A DNA stretch of 12,971 nucleotides. It comes from Caryophanales bacterium UBA6448 (GTDB taxonomy: Bacteria > Bacillota_I > Bacilli_A > RF39 > UBA660). This document shows, in pieces, positions 7,413-12,971 of the stretch. Each line of letters starts with the position of its first letter. Position 1 is the stretch's first letter. The stretch lies in NCBI GenBank assembly GCA_002439555.1, contig DJOC01000049.1:11880-24850 (forward strand), written 5' to 3'. A program made the position numbers and the translations under genes. The notes below the pieces were generated by a model. It saw only the letters and a program-made list of their open reading frames with translations. It ran no database searches and was not told the DNA's origin.

Positions 7413-7441
7413 ATACTAACATATATTATCCAAAATATCAA
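7413..7441 (-). promoter_or_regulatory. Promoter of the unknown two-gene operon
   Basis: On the minus strand TTGATA (7441-7436, 5 of 6), a 17-base spacer and TAGTAT (7418-7413) preceded by TGT give an extended -10 promoter. It is divergent from the hsp20 promoter and does not overlap the CIRCE-like site. Confidence 0.5.
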
Positions 7442-7465
7442 TAGAGTAAAAAATATTTTATTTTT

Positions 7466-7492
7466 TTAGCACTTTCTATTGACAAGTGCCAA
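7466..7492 (+). promoter_or_regulatory. CIRCE-like HrcA operator
   Basis: TTAGCACTT (7466-7474), a nine-base spacer, and AAGTGCCAA (7484-7492) reproduce the 9-9-9 architecture of CIRCE (TTAGCACTC-N9-GAGTGCTAA). Eight of nine positions are complementary between the arms. HrcA binds CIRCE and represses heat-shock genes at normal temperature. The site overlaps the hsp20 -35 box, so bound repressor would block RNA polymerase. Confidence 0.82.
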
Positions 7493-7507
7493 CTATAGTA
7501 ATATAAT
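7479..7507 (+). promoter_or_regulatory. hsp20 promoter
   Basis: A perfect TTGACA (7479-7484), a 17-base spacer and a perfect TATAAT (7502-7507), with RNA start near 7514. The -35 box lies partly in the spacer and partly in the right arm of the CIRCE-like operator. A full-consensus promoter under a repressor fits an inducible heat-shock gene. Confidence 0.85.
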
Positions 7508-7534
7508 GTAAGTATGAAAGGAAGATGATATGGT

Positions 7535-7927
7535 ATGTTACCAAGTAGAATATTTTTAGATGATTTTTTAGATGATTTAACACCTAGTAGAAAGGAAAAC
7601 AATAAAATGTTTTGTGACATTTATGAAGAAGATGGAAAATATTTCATCGAAGTAGATGTTCCAGGATTTAAGAAAGAGGACATTAAGATTGAATGTGATA
7701 AAGGTAACCTTAAAATAGTTGCTGAGAAACATTCAAATAAAGAAGAACACAACAAGAAAAAATATATTCATCGTGAAAGAAAATTCTTTGAAAGATGTGA
7801 AAGATCATTTTATCTTGGAGATGTTGATGAAAGTAAAATTTCTGCTGAATTTAAAGATGGCACATTAAAAATTGTTGTTCCTAAAGAAGAAAAAGAATCT
7901 ACTAAAAAATTAATTAATATTGACTAA
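7535..7927 (+). CDS. Small heat shock protein, Hsp20 / alpha-crystallin family
   Basis: An ATP-independent cytoplasmic holdase chaperone that binds unfolding proteins and assembles into oligomers. The 130-residue length is typical. After a short N-terminal arm (FLDDFLDDL), the alpha-crystallin domain spans about 23-118, with DVPGFKKEDI (41-50), FERCERSFYL (85-94) and the family hallmark GTLKIVVPK (109-117). The C-terminal I-x-I motif is present as I127-N-I129. The start at 7535 is preceded by AAAGGAAG (7517-7524) with a rather long spacing of ten bases. Two nearer ATGs (7525 and 7530) are in other frames. Expression is probably repressed by HrcA through the operator at 7466-7492. The gene is monocistronic, and its stop codon lies in the terminator stem. 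It is divergent from the unknown two-gene operon. Confidence 0.95.
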   Translation: MLPSRIFLDDFLDDLTPSRKENNKMFCDIYEEDGKYFIEVDVPGFKKEDIKIECDKGNLKIVAEKHSNKEEHNKKKYIHRERKFFERCERSFYLGDVDESKISAEFKDGTLKIVVPKEEKESTKKLINID

Positions 7928-7949
7928 GGCTAAAAACCTTAGTTTTTTT
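7923..7949 (+). terminator. hsp20 terminator
   Basis: ACTAAGG (7923-7929) pairs perfectly with CCTTAGT (7937-7943) around a seven-base A-rich loop and leads into a run of T (7943-7949). The TAA stop of hsp20 is inside the left arm. Confidence 0.88.
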
Positions 7950-7973
7950 ATTTAATTTTTTTCTAAAATATTA

Positions 7974-7985
7974 TATAATTGTTGT
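7974..7985 (+). promoter_or_regulatory. -10 box placed for a leaderless ABC transporter mRNA
   Basis: A perfect TATAAT (7974-7979) stands six bases before the ATG at 7986, so the A of ATG falls on the expected +1. No Shine-Dalgarno sequence exists between them. The -35 region around 7951-7956 (TTTAAT) is poor. Confidence 0.5.
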
Positions 7986-9728
7986 ATGAAAAGAAGTAAA
8001 AAGAAAGATAATTCATTTAAATTAATATTTCATTATTTAAAAGGTGAAAAAGTAAAAATGATTTTACTTGGTATTTTGATGGCATTTAATTATATACCAA
8101 ATTTGTGTTGCCCAATTTTTATCGGTAAAGCTTTAGAATTTCTTATTTTGAAAAAATACATTTTATTTGTAAAATATTTAGTTTTATATTTTTTAGGTTA
8201 CATTATAGTTTATGGAGTTCTTTTAATTCCTAAATCAATTTTGTATAATAAACTTCAAATGGCATTTATTAATAAAGTTTGTAAAGATATGTATGATAAA
8301 TATCAAAATTTACCTGCGATTGCTTTTGAAAAGGCGGGAGTTGGTGAACTAATAAATAGACTTTCTTCTGATCCTGATAGAGTACTAGACTTACTTAATC
8401 AACTTGTAAAAATGATTCTAAAGATAATTATGGCATTAATAATTGTTATAATATCATTTAAAATATCCATTTTTATAGGTATAGAAATAACTGTATTTGC
8501 AATTATAATGGGTATAATATCTTCGAAATATTTTCCTGTTATTAAAAACACTCAAAAAGAAATAAAAAAAGAAAGTGATAAGCTTATAAAAAGAGCTACA
8601 GAAAATTTAACAGGAATTAGGGAAATTAAATCATTAGGTATTAAAAATAATATGTCTTTTCTTATTAATAATGACATTGATAACTACTGTCAAAAATCCC
8701 TTAAAATCAATAGATATGAATCTTGGTATGACGGACTTAGTAATAGTATTTATTATGTTTTACAATTTATTATTTTCCTTACATGTGGGTACCTTTTTAT
8801 AAAAGGCCATATAGCGTATAGTATATTTATGATGATTCAATCATACATTTGGAGTATTGATGAGGTTGCCGAAACACTTTCCTCTTTTGGAGTTAACTAT
8901 AATAAAGTAAAAGTATCTTTATCAAGAATAGAGGAGGTTGTTAATAATAAAATATTCAAAGATGAAGAGTTTGGAAAGATTACTTTAGATAGTGTTAAAG
9001 GTAACGTTACTTTTAAAAATGTATCATTTAAATATACTAAAAAAGATAATTTAACACTTGATAATCTATCACTTTCTATTAAACCAAATCAAAAGACCGC
9101 TATTGTAGGAAGAAGTGGAAATGGAAAATCAACAATTTTTAATTTACTTCTTAGATATTTTGATGCTACAAATGGTGAAATATTAATTGATGGCATAGAT
9201 ATTAAAGATCTTACCGAAGAATCCTTAAGAAAAACTATTTCTTGTGTTAGACAAAATCCATTTTTGTTTAATATGTCTATATTAGAAAACTTTAAAATAG
9301 TTAAACCTAATATTACTTTAAAAGAGGTAAAAGCCCTTTGTAAAAAAGCATATATTGATGAATATATTGAAAGCTTACCTAAAAAATATAATACAATTAT
9401 TGGTGAAGGTGGAATAAATCTTTCCGGAGGACAAAAGCAAAGGCTTGCAATTGCAAGAACACTTTTATTAGATACAAAAATTATATTATTTGATGAAGCA
9501 ACTTCCGCATTAGATAACGAGAGTCAAGAGTATATAAAAATGACAATAGATGAACTTTCAAAAGAACATACAATTATAATAATTGCTCATAGACTTTCCA
9601 CAATTATTGATGCTGATGAAATATTAGTAATTGAAAATGGTAAATTATTAGAAAAAGGAACTCATGAGAATTTATTAAAAAAATCAAAAGTTTATAAAGG
9701 ATTATATAAAAATGAAGAAAAAATGTAA
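7986..9728 (+). CDS. ABC transporter, fused membrane and ATPase domains (exporter type)
   Basis: A membrane exporter half-transporter of 580 residues that would work as a dimer and pump an unknown substrate outward using ATP. The transmembrane domain occupies about 20-310 with roughly six helices. The ATPase domain (about 340-575) has Walker A GRSGNGKST (375-383), Q-loop Q423, signature LSGGQ (479-483), Walker B IILFDE (499-504, catalytic E504) and switch H535 (AHRLST). All catalytic residues are intact. The start at 7986 keeps the usual helical segment before TM1 and has no ribosome binding site; a later ATG at residue 25 has a distant AAAGGTG but would cut into that segment. It overlaps the next small gene by 17 bases. 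There is no partner half-transporter in the window, so a homodimer is likely. Substrate (lipid, peptide or drug) cannot be told. Confidence 0.93.
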   Translation: MKRSKKKDNSFKLIFHYLKGEKVKMILLGILMAFNYIPNLCCPIFIGKALEFLILKKYILFVKYLVLYFLGYIIVYGVLLIPKSILYNKLQMAFINKVCKDMYDKYQNLPAIAFEKAGVGELINRLSSDPDRVLDLLNQLVKMILKIIMALIIVIISFKISIFIGIEITVFAIIMGIISSKYFPVIKNTQKEIKKESDKLIKRATENLTGIREIKSLGIKNNMSFLINNDIDNYCQKSLKINRYESWYDGLSNSIYYVLQFIIFLTCGYLFIKGHIAYSIFMMIQSYIWSIDEVAETLSSFGVNYNKVKVSLSRIEEVVNNKIFKDEEFGKITLDSVKGNVTFKNVSFKYTKKDNLTLDNLSLSIKPNQKTAIVGRSGNGKSTIFNLLLRYFDATNGEILIDGIDIKDLTEESLRKTISCVRQNPFLFNMSILENFKIVKPNITLKEVKALCKKAYIDEYIESLPKKYNTIIGEGGINLSGGQKQRLAIARTLLLDTKIILFDEATSALDNESQEYIKMTIDELSKEHTIIIIAHRLSTIIDADEILVIENGKLLEKGTHENLLKKSKVYKGLYKNEEKM

Positions 9729-9960
9729 TAATGAAGAATTTGTATTTGATACAGATGATTTAAAAAAAGAAAGAGAAAATAAGATGTATTTATCTAATAA
9801 TGAAATAAAAACATTAGAAAAGTACGATGTTGATTATAAGAAATATGATAGTTTATCAAGCTTAATATTTGAATTAAATGAAATTGAGGGTGATGATGAT
9901 CTCGAAGAACTTGCTATAGAACTATCAGAATTTAATTATTATAATAATCAAAATAAATAA
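9712..9960 (+). CDS. Small acidic protein of unknown function
   Basis: This 82-residue cytoplasmic protein has no recognised domain. It is charged throughout, with an acidic segment around 56-73 (EIEGDDDLEELAIELSEF) and an Asn/Tyr-rich tail. It is predicted mostly helical with no signal or membrane segment. The ATG overlaps the end of the ABC transporter gene by 17 bases in another frame, with AAAGGA (near 9695-9700) about eleven bases upstream, so it is probably co-transcribed and translationally coupled. A start at residue 25 (ATG 9784) is possible but has only a loosely placed purine-rich stretch. It may modulate the transporter or be unrelated; the sequence gives no direct clue. A terminator closes the unit at its stop codon. 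Confidence 0.75.
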   Translation: MKKKCNNEEFVFDTDDLKKERENKMYLSNNEIKTLEKYDVDYKKYDSLSSLIFELNEIEGDDDLEELAIELSEFNYYNNQNK

Positions 9961-9993
9961 AAGTCATTAATAAAGATTTTTATTTATTTTTTT
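9951..9993 (+). terminator. Terminator of the ABC transporter / small protein unit
   Basis: A 15-bp stem formed by 9951-9965 and 9975-9989 (one G-U pair) with a nine-base loop is followed by T-rich sequence to 9993. The TAA stop (9958-9960) is inside the left arm. The stem is long but nearly all A-T. Confidence 0.7.
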
Positions 9994-10036
9994 GTGAAAA
10001 ATAAACTTGATCTTTAACAAAAAAGTTCAGTTTTTA

Positions 10037-10065
10037 TTGAAAATGAAAAAAGAATATGGTACTAT
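10037..10065 (+). promoter_or_regulatory. Promoter of the surface protein operon
   Basis: TTGAAA (10037-10042), a 17-base spacer and TACTAT (10060-10065) preceded by TGG, giving an extended -10. The predicted RNA start near 10072 leaves a leader of about 20 nt before the ATG at 10094. Confidence 0.5.
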
Positions 10066-10093
10066 TTTAATAGTAGGGATGGTGCTAAGCATT

Positions 10094-10807
10094 ATGAAAG
10101 ATGTAAAGAAAATTTTTGTTTTATTGGTGGTATTATTAATTACAAAAAATGTTCACGCGGTGTGTGATTATGAAACGCAAGCTAAACTTAATAGTGAGGC
10201 AGCGACAATAAAGGCAATTTATGAGGAAATGACTGAAGAAAGTGATGGAGAACTTAGGTGTAACGATGGAACAACAGTATGTGAAGGATCAAGCTATTTT
10301 AAAGTTTCTATACTAAATTTAAGTGATAATTTTACCGTGACTGTTAAGAGCAAAAAATTTAATAAATCATTTAGTTATTCTGATGCTAAAGATGGAGTGG
10401 TAAGTTTTGATATAAAGGATATTATGGAAACTCATACATTTACCTTTGATGTTTATCCATCAACAAATACAACTTGTGCAAAGAAAAAAATTAGAACATT
10501 TTATTTAACAACACCAAGATTTAATCATTTTTCACATTTTGGTTTTTGTCAGGATAATCCTGAATATTACCTTTGTGAAAAATATGTTACTTTTGAAGAT
10601 ATGGAAATAACTGATTTTATGAATAAATTTCAAGAGTATGAAAATAAAAAGAAACAAGAAGAAGAAAAAAATAAATCTTTTTTTGAAAAACTTGGAGAAT
10701 TTATAAAAGAACATAAAGAGGTGTTTATAGGAGCAGGTTGTACAATACTTGTTGTTGGAGGAGTAGTTATTTTCCTTAAAATTAAAAGAAGAAAGGATAT
10801 TATATGA
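10094..10807 (+). CDS. Secreted membrane-anchored Cys-containing surface protein
   Basis: I do not recognise the family of this 237-residue exported protein. An N-terminal signal peptide (residues 1-22, KDVKKIFVLLVVLLI then VHA) precedes a mature outer domain with six cysteines (24, 56, 63, 128, 152, 161), an even number suited to disulfides. A charged, Glu/Lys-rich helical stalk (about 176-208) leads to a C-terminal transmembrane helix (about 210-229) with a basic KIKRRK stop-transfer tail. It is therefore a type I membrane protein facing outward. I place the start at ATG 10094, which yields a clean signal peptide behind GGGATGGTG (10076-10084); the longer frame back to TTG 10007 would cross the promoter. 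It overlaps the following surface protein gene by four bases (ATGA), implying coupled translation and perhaps a complex. Confidence 0.85.
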   Translation: MKDVKKIFVLLVVLLITKNVHAVCDYETQAKLNSEAATIKAIYEEMTEESDGELRCNDGTTVCEGSSYFKVSILNLSDNFTVTVKSKKFNKSFSYSDAKDGVVSFDIKDIMETHTFTFDVYPSTNTTCAKKKIRTFYLTTPRFNHFSHFGFCQDNPEYYLCEKYVTFEDMEITDFMNKFQEYENKKKQEEEKNKSFFEKLGEFIKEHKEVFIGAGCTILVVGGVVIFLKIKRRKDII

Positions 10808-12971
10808 AAAAGATAATTAAATCAATATTTATATTTTTATTATTATCTATAATGGTTAATGTTAATGCTCTTAATGTTGGAGATCAATTTAGCGTTTCAA
10901 TAAGGCAAACTGCTAAGAAACATTCATCATCATATCAGTTTGATCAGTCTTATGAACTTGAATCGGCTACCGGTGGTGGAAAAACATATGATGCTTATTG
11001 TATGGATAGAGGAAATGACCCATCTGGAGCACGATATGTTGGTAGACTACTAAATAAATTTAAAGGCGATTATGCAGTATTATATATATTAAATAATGGT
11101 TCCAATGATGAAGAAATTCATTTAGCTATTAGAGCATTAGTCTCAAAAGGTATACTAAATTGGGGAAGCACGAAAAATGCTACCGCTGATTATCTTGCAG
11201 AGATAGATGCCAAAGTTAATTGTATGAAATCTGATTCAACATTTAGTTCAACATTGACTGAATTTCTATCAACTTCAAGTAAAAAAAATGATGATAGTAA
11301 TAATAGTGCAGATGAAGGTGGCAAAAGTATTGCACTTGTAGATTATGAAGTAAAACAACTTGCAAATTCAAATATCAATTATTATACTTGTAACAAATGT
11401 ACTAAGTATAAAGTTAAAGGGATCTTGAATAAAACTCCAGAGTATACTGCAAACAGTATGCAATTATTAACAAAGTATATTGGAAAAAAATTCGTTCCTA
11501 AGTGTGGTTCTGAAGTAGATAAAAAAGCAACTTTGTGTTATGCTGAGAGAACAGAAAAAATACTTTTTGTTCCAGTTACATATTATGATGTTTGGCTAAC
11601 TGAGAATCAATGCATAGGAGAACAATATTATAGCAAAAATGCTGTTTTAGAGGACCAGTGTTCTATTAAAAAAGCAGAAAGTTGTAGCAGTATTCCGACA
11701 AATATATGTAGTGATTATAATGAATGTATATTTGAGGGAAGCACTTGTAAACAAAATTGTTCAAATGTATCGACACTTAATTGTCTTAATTATGATAATT
11801 GTGCAATAGTAGGAAACTCTTGTAGAGATAAATCATTAATTAATGTAAAAAATGAGACTTCAGAAAGCAACGGGAATTGCAGTACTGGAGAAAAGCAAAA
11901 AGAAAGTTTGGATGCTTGCTTAGTTGAGAAAGAAAAAAAAGAACAACAATCATTTAATACAAAAAAATATACTTGTGAACCAGATAGTTCAACGAAATGT
12001 TTTAATTTAGTTGAGGATAAATCAAATAGTAATGATAATGGTAATTCTGGCGGAAATGCTGGAAATAGTGGTGCTTCTGGTGAAAACGGTTCTGGTGGGG
12101 GAACATCAGTTAGCTGTGGTGGTTTTGATGGTATTAAACAACTTTTAATTGATGCGATGAATTATGCAAATGAAAAATTTGGTAATGAAGGTGGCGAAAG
12201 TAAAGTTGAAAAAGGGCCTGCTACTGAACCAGAAAAAGCCGATGGTGTAATAAAGAAAATAGTATCTGTTAAAGTTGATGTGAACAATATAACTGATACA
12301 AGTTCTGATTCTGAATATTTTAAATATTTAGGTTATGAAGTTGAGAAAGAAAATGATTCAACAGAAGTTAAACTTTTAGGAACTTCAACTGAGTTTTTAC
12401 AAACTGAAGATGGTTGGGAAGCACTTTCTGATGGAGATGACCTTTCTCAAAAGTTGGAGGGAAGAAAAGGAACTATTTATGTAGGCTTCTTAGTGTCACG
12501 TCCATCTAGTAACGATTCTGAGGAAGTATCTGATGATGATGCTGAAGCAGAAGACTGTGATGTAAAAATTAAATTTAAATATGAGTATACTAATGGTGAT
12601 GGTGGTGCTGTATTATATGGTTATGAAGACGATTCTCAAAGATATTTCATTGCAACTGAGGGAGAACCTATTCAAGATGAATTTGAATTAGATACAAGTT
12701 TATGTGATGAAACCACTTGTGACCCAACTTCAACACTTCCTAATATTTGTGAAGATGGTGAGGAACCTGATGAAAATGGAAATGTAGAATATGAATTTAG
12801 AGAGGCATACAATGCTGAAAGTGGTAAATATAATATAAAGAAATGTTTACTATCTAAAAATAGTAAAGATAAAGCAGAAAATCCATATAAATTAGTTGAT
12901 AATGAATATGCTGATATGGTTGCGGATAATAATTATTGCGAAGTTAAATGTAAGGAAGATTACATATTTGG
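10804..12971 (+). CDS. Large secreted thioester-domain-like Cys-rich surface protein, partial at right edge
   Basis: At least 722 residues are read without a stop before the window ends. A signal peptide (about 1-22, ending VNA) is followed by a domain resembling Gram-positive thioester (TQXA) adhesin domains: AYCMD with C66 in the usual Cys position, then AVLYILNNG and IHLAIRAL near 93-112. The position expected to hold the thioester Gln is H106, so the internal bond may be absent. A CNKC motif lies at 196-199. Two Cys repeats with identical spacing (C302-x5-C308-x6-C315 and C327-x5-C333-x6-C340) follow, then a Gly/Ser/Asn linker (408-435), and acidic domains ending in YCEVKC (711-716). AAAGGA (10792-10797) lies six bases before the ATG, which overlaps the upstream stop. 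It is likely an adhesin or envelope structural protein; the cell anchor lies beyond the window. Confidence 0.87.
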   Translation, partial: MKKIIKSIFIFLLLSIMVNVNALNVGDQFSVSIRQTAKKHSSSYQFDQSYELESATGGGKTYDAYCMDRGNDPSGARYVGRLLNKFKGDYAVLYILNNGSNDEEIHLAIRALVSKGILNWGSTKNATADYLAEIDAKVNCMKSDSTFSSTLTEFLSTSSKKNDDSNNSADEGGKSIALVDYEVKQLANSNINYYTCNKCTKYKVKGILNKTPEYTANSMQLLTKYIGKKFVPKCGSEVDKKATLCYAERTEKILFVPVTYYDVWLTENQCIGEQYYSKNAVLEDQCSIKKAESCSSIPTNICSDYNECIFEGSTCKQNCSNVSTLNCLNYDNCAIVGNSCRDKSLINVKNETSESNGNCSTGEKQKESLDACLVEKEKKEQQSFNTKKYTCEPDSSTKCFNLVEDKSNSNDNGNSGGNAGNSGASGENGSGGGTSVSCGGFDGIKQLLIDAMNYANEKFGNEGGESKVEKGPATEPEKADGVIKKIVSVKVDVNNITDTSSDSEYFKYLGYEVEKENDSTEVKLLGTSTEFLQTEDGWEALSDGDDLSQKLEGRKGTIYVGFLVSRPSSNDSEEVSDDDAEAEDCDVKIKFKYEYTNGDGGAVLYGYEDDSQRYFIATEGEPIQDEFELDTSLCDETTCDPTSTLPNICEDGEEPDENGNVEYEFREAYNAESGKYNIKKCLLSKNSKDKAENPYKLVDNEYADMVADNNYCEVKCKEDYIF

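Noticed and set aside
3090..7441. att direct repeats bounding the integrase region
   Set aside because: I compared the ends by eye and found only short AT-rich matches such as AATATCAA, which are expected by chance.
7438..7620. Minus-strand 60-codon open frame across the hsp20 promoter
   Set aside because: It spans the CIRCE-like operator, the promoter and the start of hsp20, and has no ribosome binding site.
10007..10093. Longer N-terminus of the 237-residue surface protein from TTG at 10007
   Set aside because: This segment covers the likely promoter (10037-10065) and would put about 29 residues before a clean signal peptide.
10532..10714. Minus-strand Phe/Ile-rich open frame under the 237-residue gene
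   Set aside because: It is the antisense shadow of the Lys/Glu-rich stalk coding sequence.
1..12971. Mycoplasma genetic code (UGA = Trp)
   Set aside because: Trp codons are TGG throughout, and TGA ends at least three genes.
1..12971. CRISPR arrays, tRNA or rRNA genes
   Set aside because: No regularly spaced repeats and no tRNA- or rRNA-like sequence were seen on either strand.

Overview
The window is a piece of a low-GC, AT-rich Gram-positive (Bacillota) chromosome. Support comes from canonical Shine-Dalgarno sites, a T-box leader, a CIRCE-type heat-shock operator, many intrinsic hairpin-plus-T terminators and strongly A/T-biased codons. UGA is a stop codon (valS, the integrase and the gene ending at 10807 all end in TGA) and Trp is always TGG, so the mycoplasma code is not used. 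The mix of secreted Cys-rich proteins and a thioester-domain-like protein fits an uncultured gut Bacilli/Mollicutes-related lineage of the RF39 type. That placement is inference from style, not from a marker-gene search.

Layout. (1) 1-300: a minus-strand 34-codon transmembrane peptide gene with a near-perfect ribosome binding site, its own consensus promoter and inverted repeats around it, resembling a type I toxin-antitoxin locus cut by the window edge. (2) 340-3120: extended -10 promoter, valine T-box leader, and valS. (3) 3092-7441, minus strand: a tyrosine integrase convergent with valS, a single-pass membrane protein with a large extracellular part, and a two-gene operon of unrecognised 267- and 265-residue proteins with its own promoter. 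This may be a small accessory island, but I could not define its ends. (4) 7466-7949: hsp20 under a promoter that overlaps a CIRCE-like operator. (5) 7974-9993: a homodimeric-type ABC exporter whose -10 box sits exactly where a leaderless transcript would be expected, overlapping a small acidic protein gene. (6) 10037 to the right edge: an operon of two secreted Cys-rich surface proteins coupled by an ATGA overlap. The second is an at least 722-residue thioester-domain-like protein that runs off the window.

How they fit together. valS is core translation machinery controlled by uncharged tRNA-Val. hsp20 is a chaperone probably repressed by HrcA. The ABC gene and small acidic gene form one transcription unit, and the two surface proteins form another. 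Several genes end inside their own terminator hairpin, so intergenic space is very compact. The best candidates for something undescribed are the 267/265-residue pair, the left-edge toxin-like locus, and the surface-protein pair, in which the expected thioester glutamine appears to be histidine.
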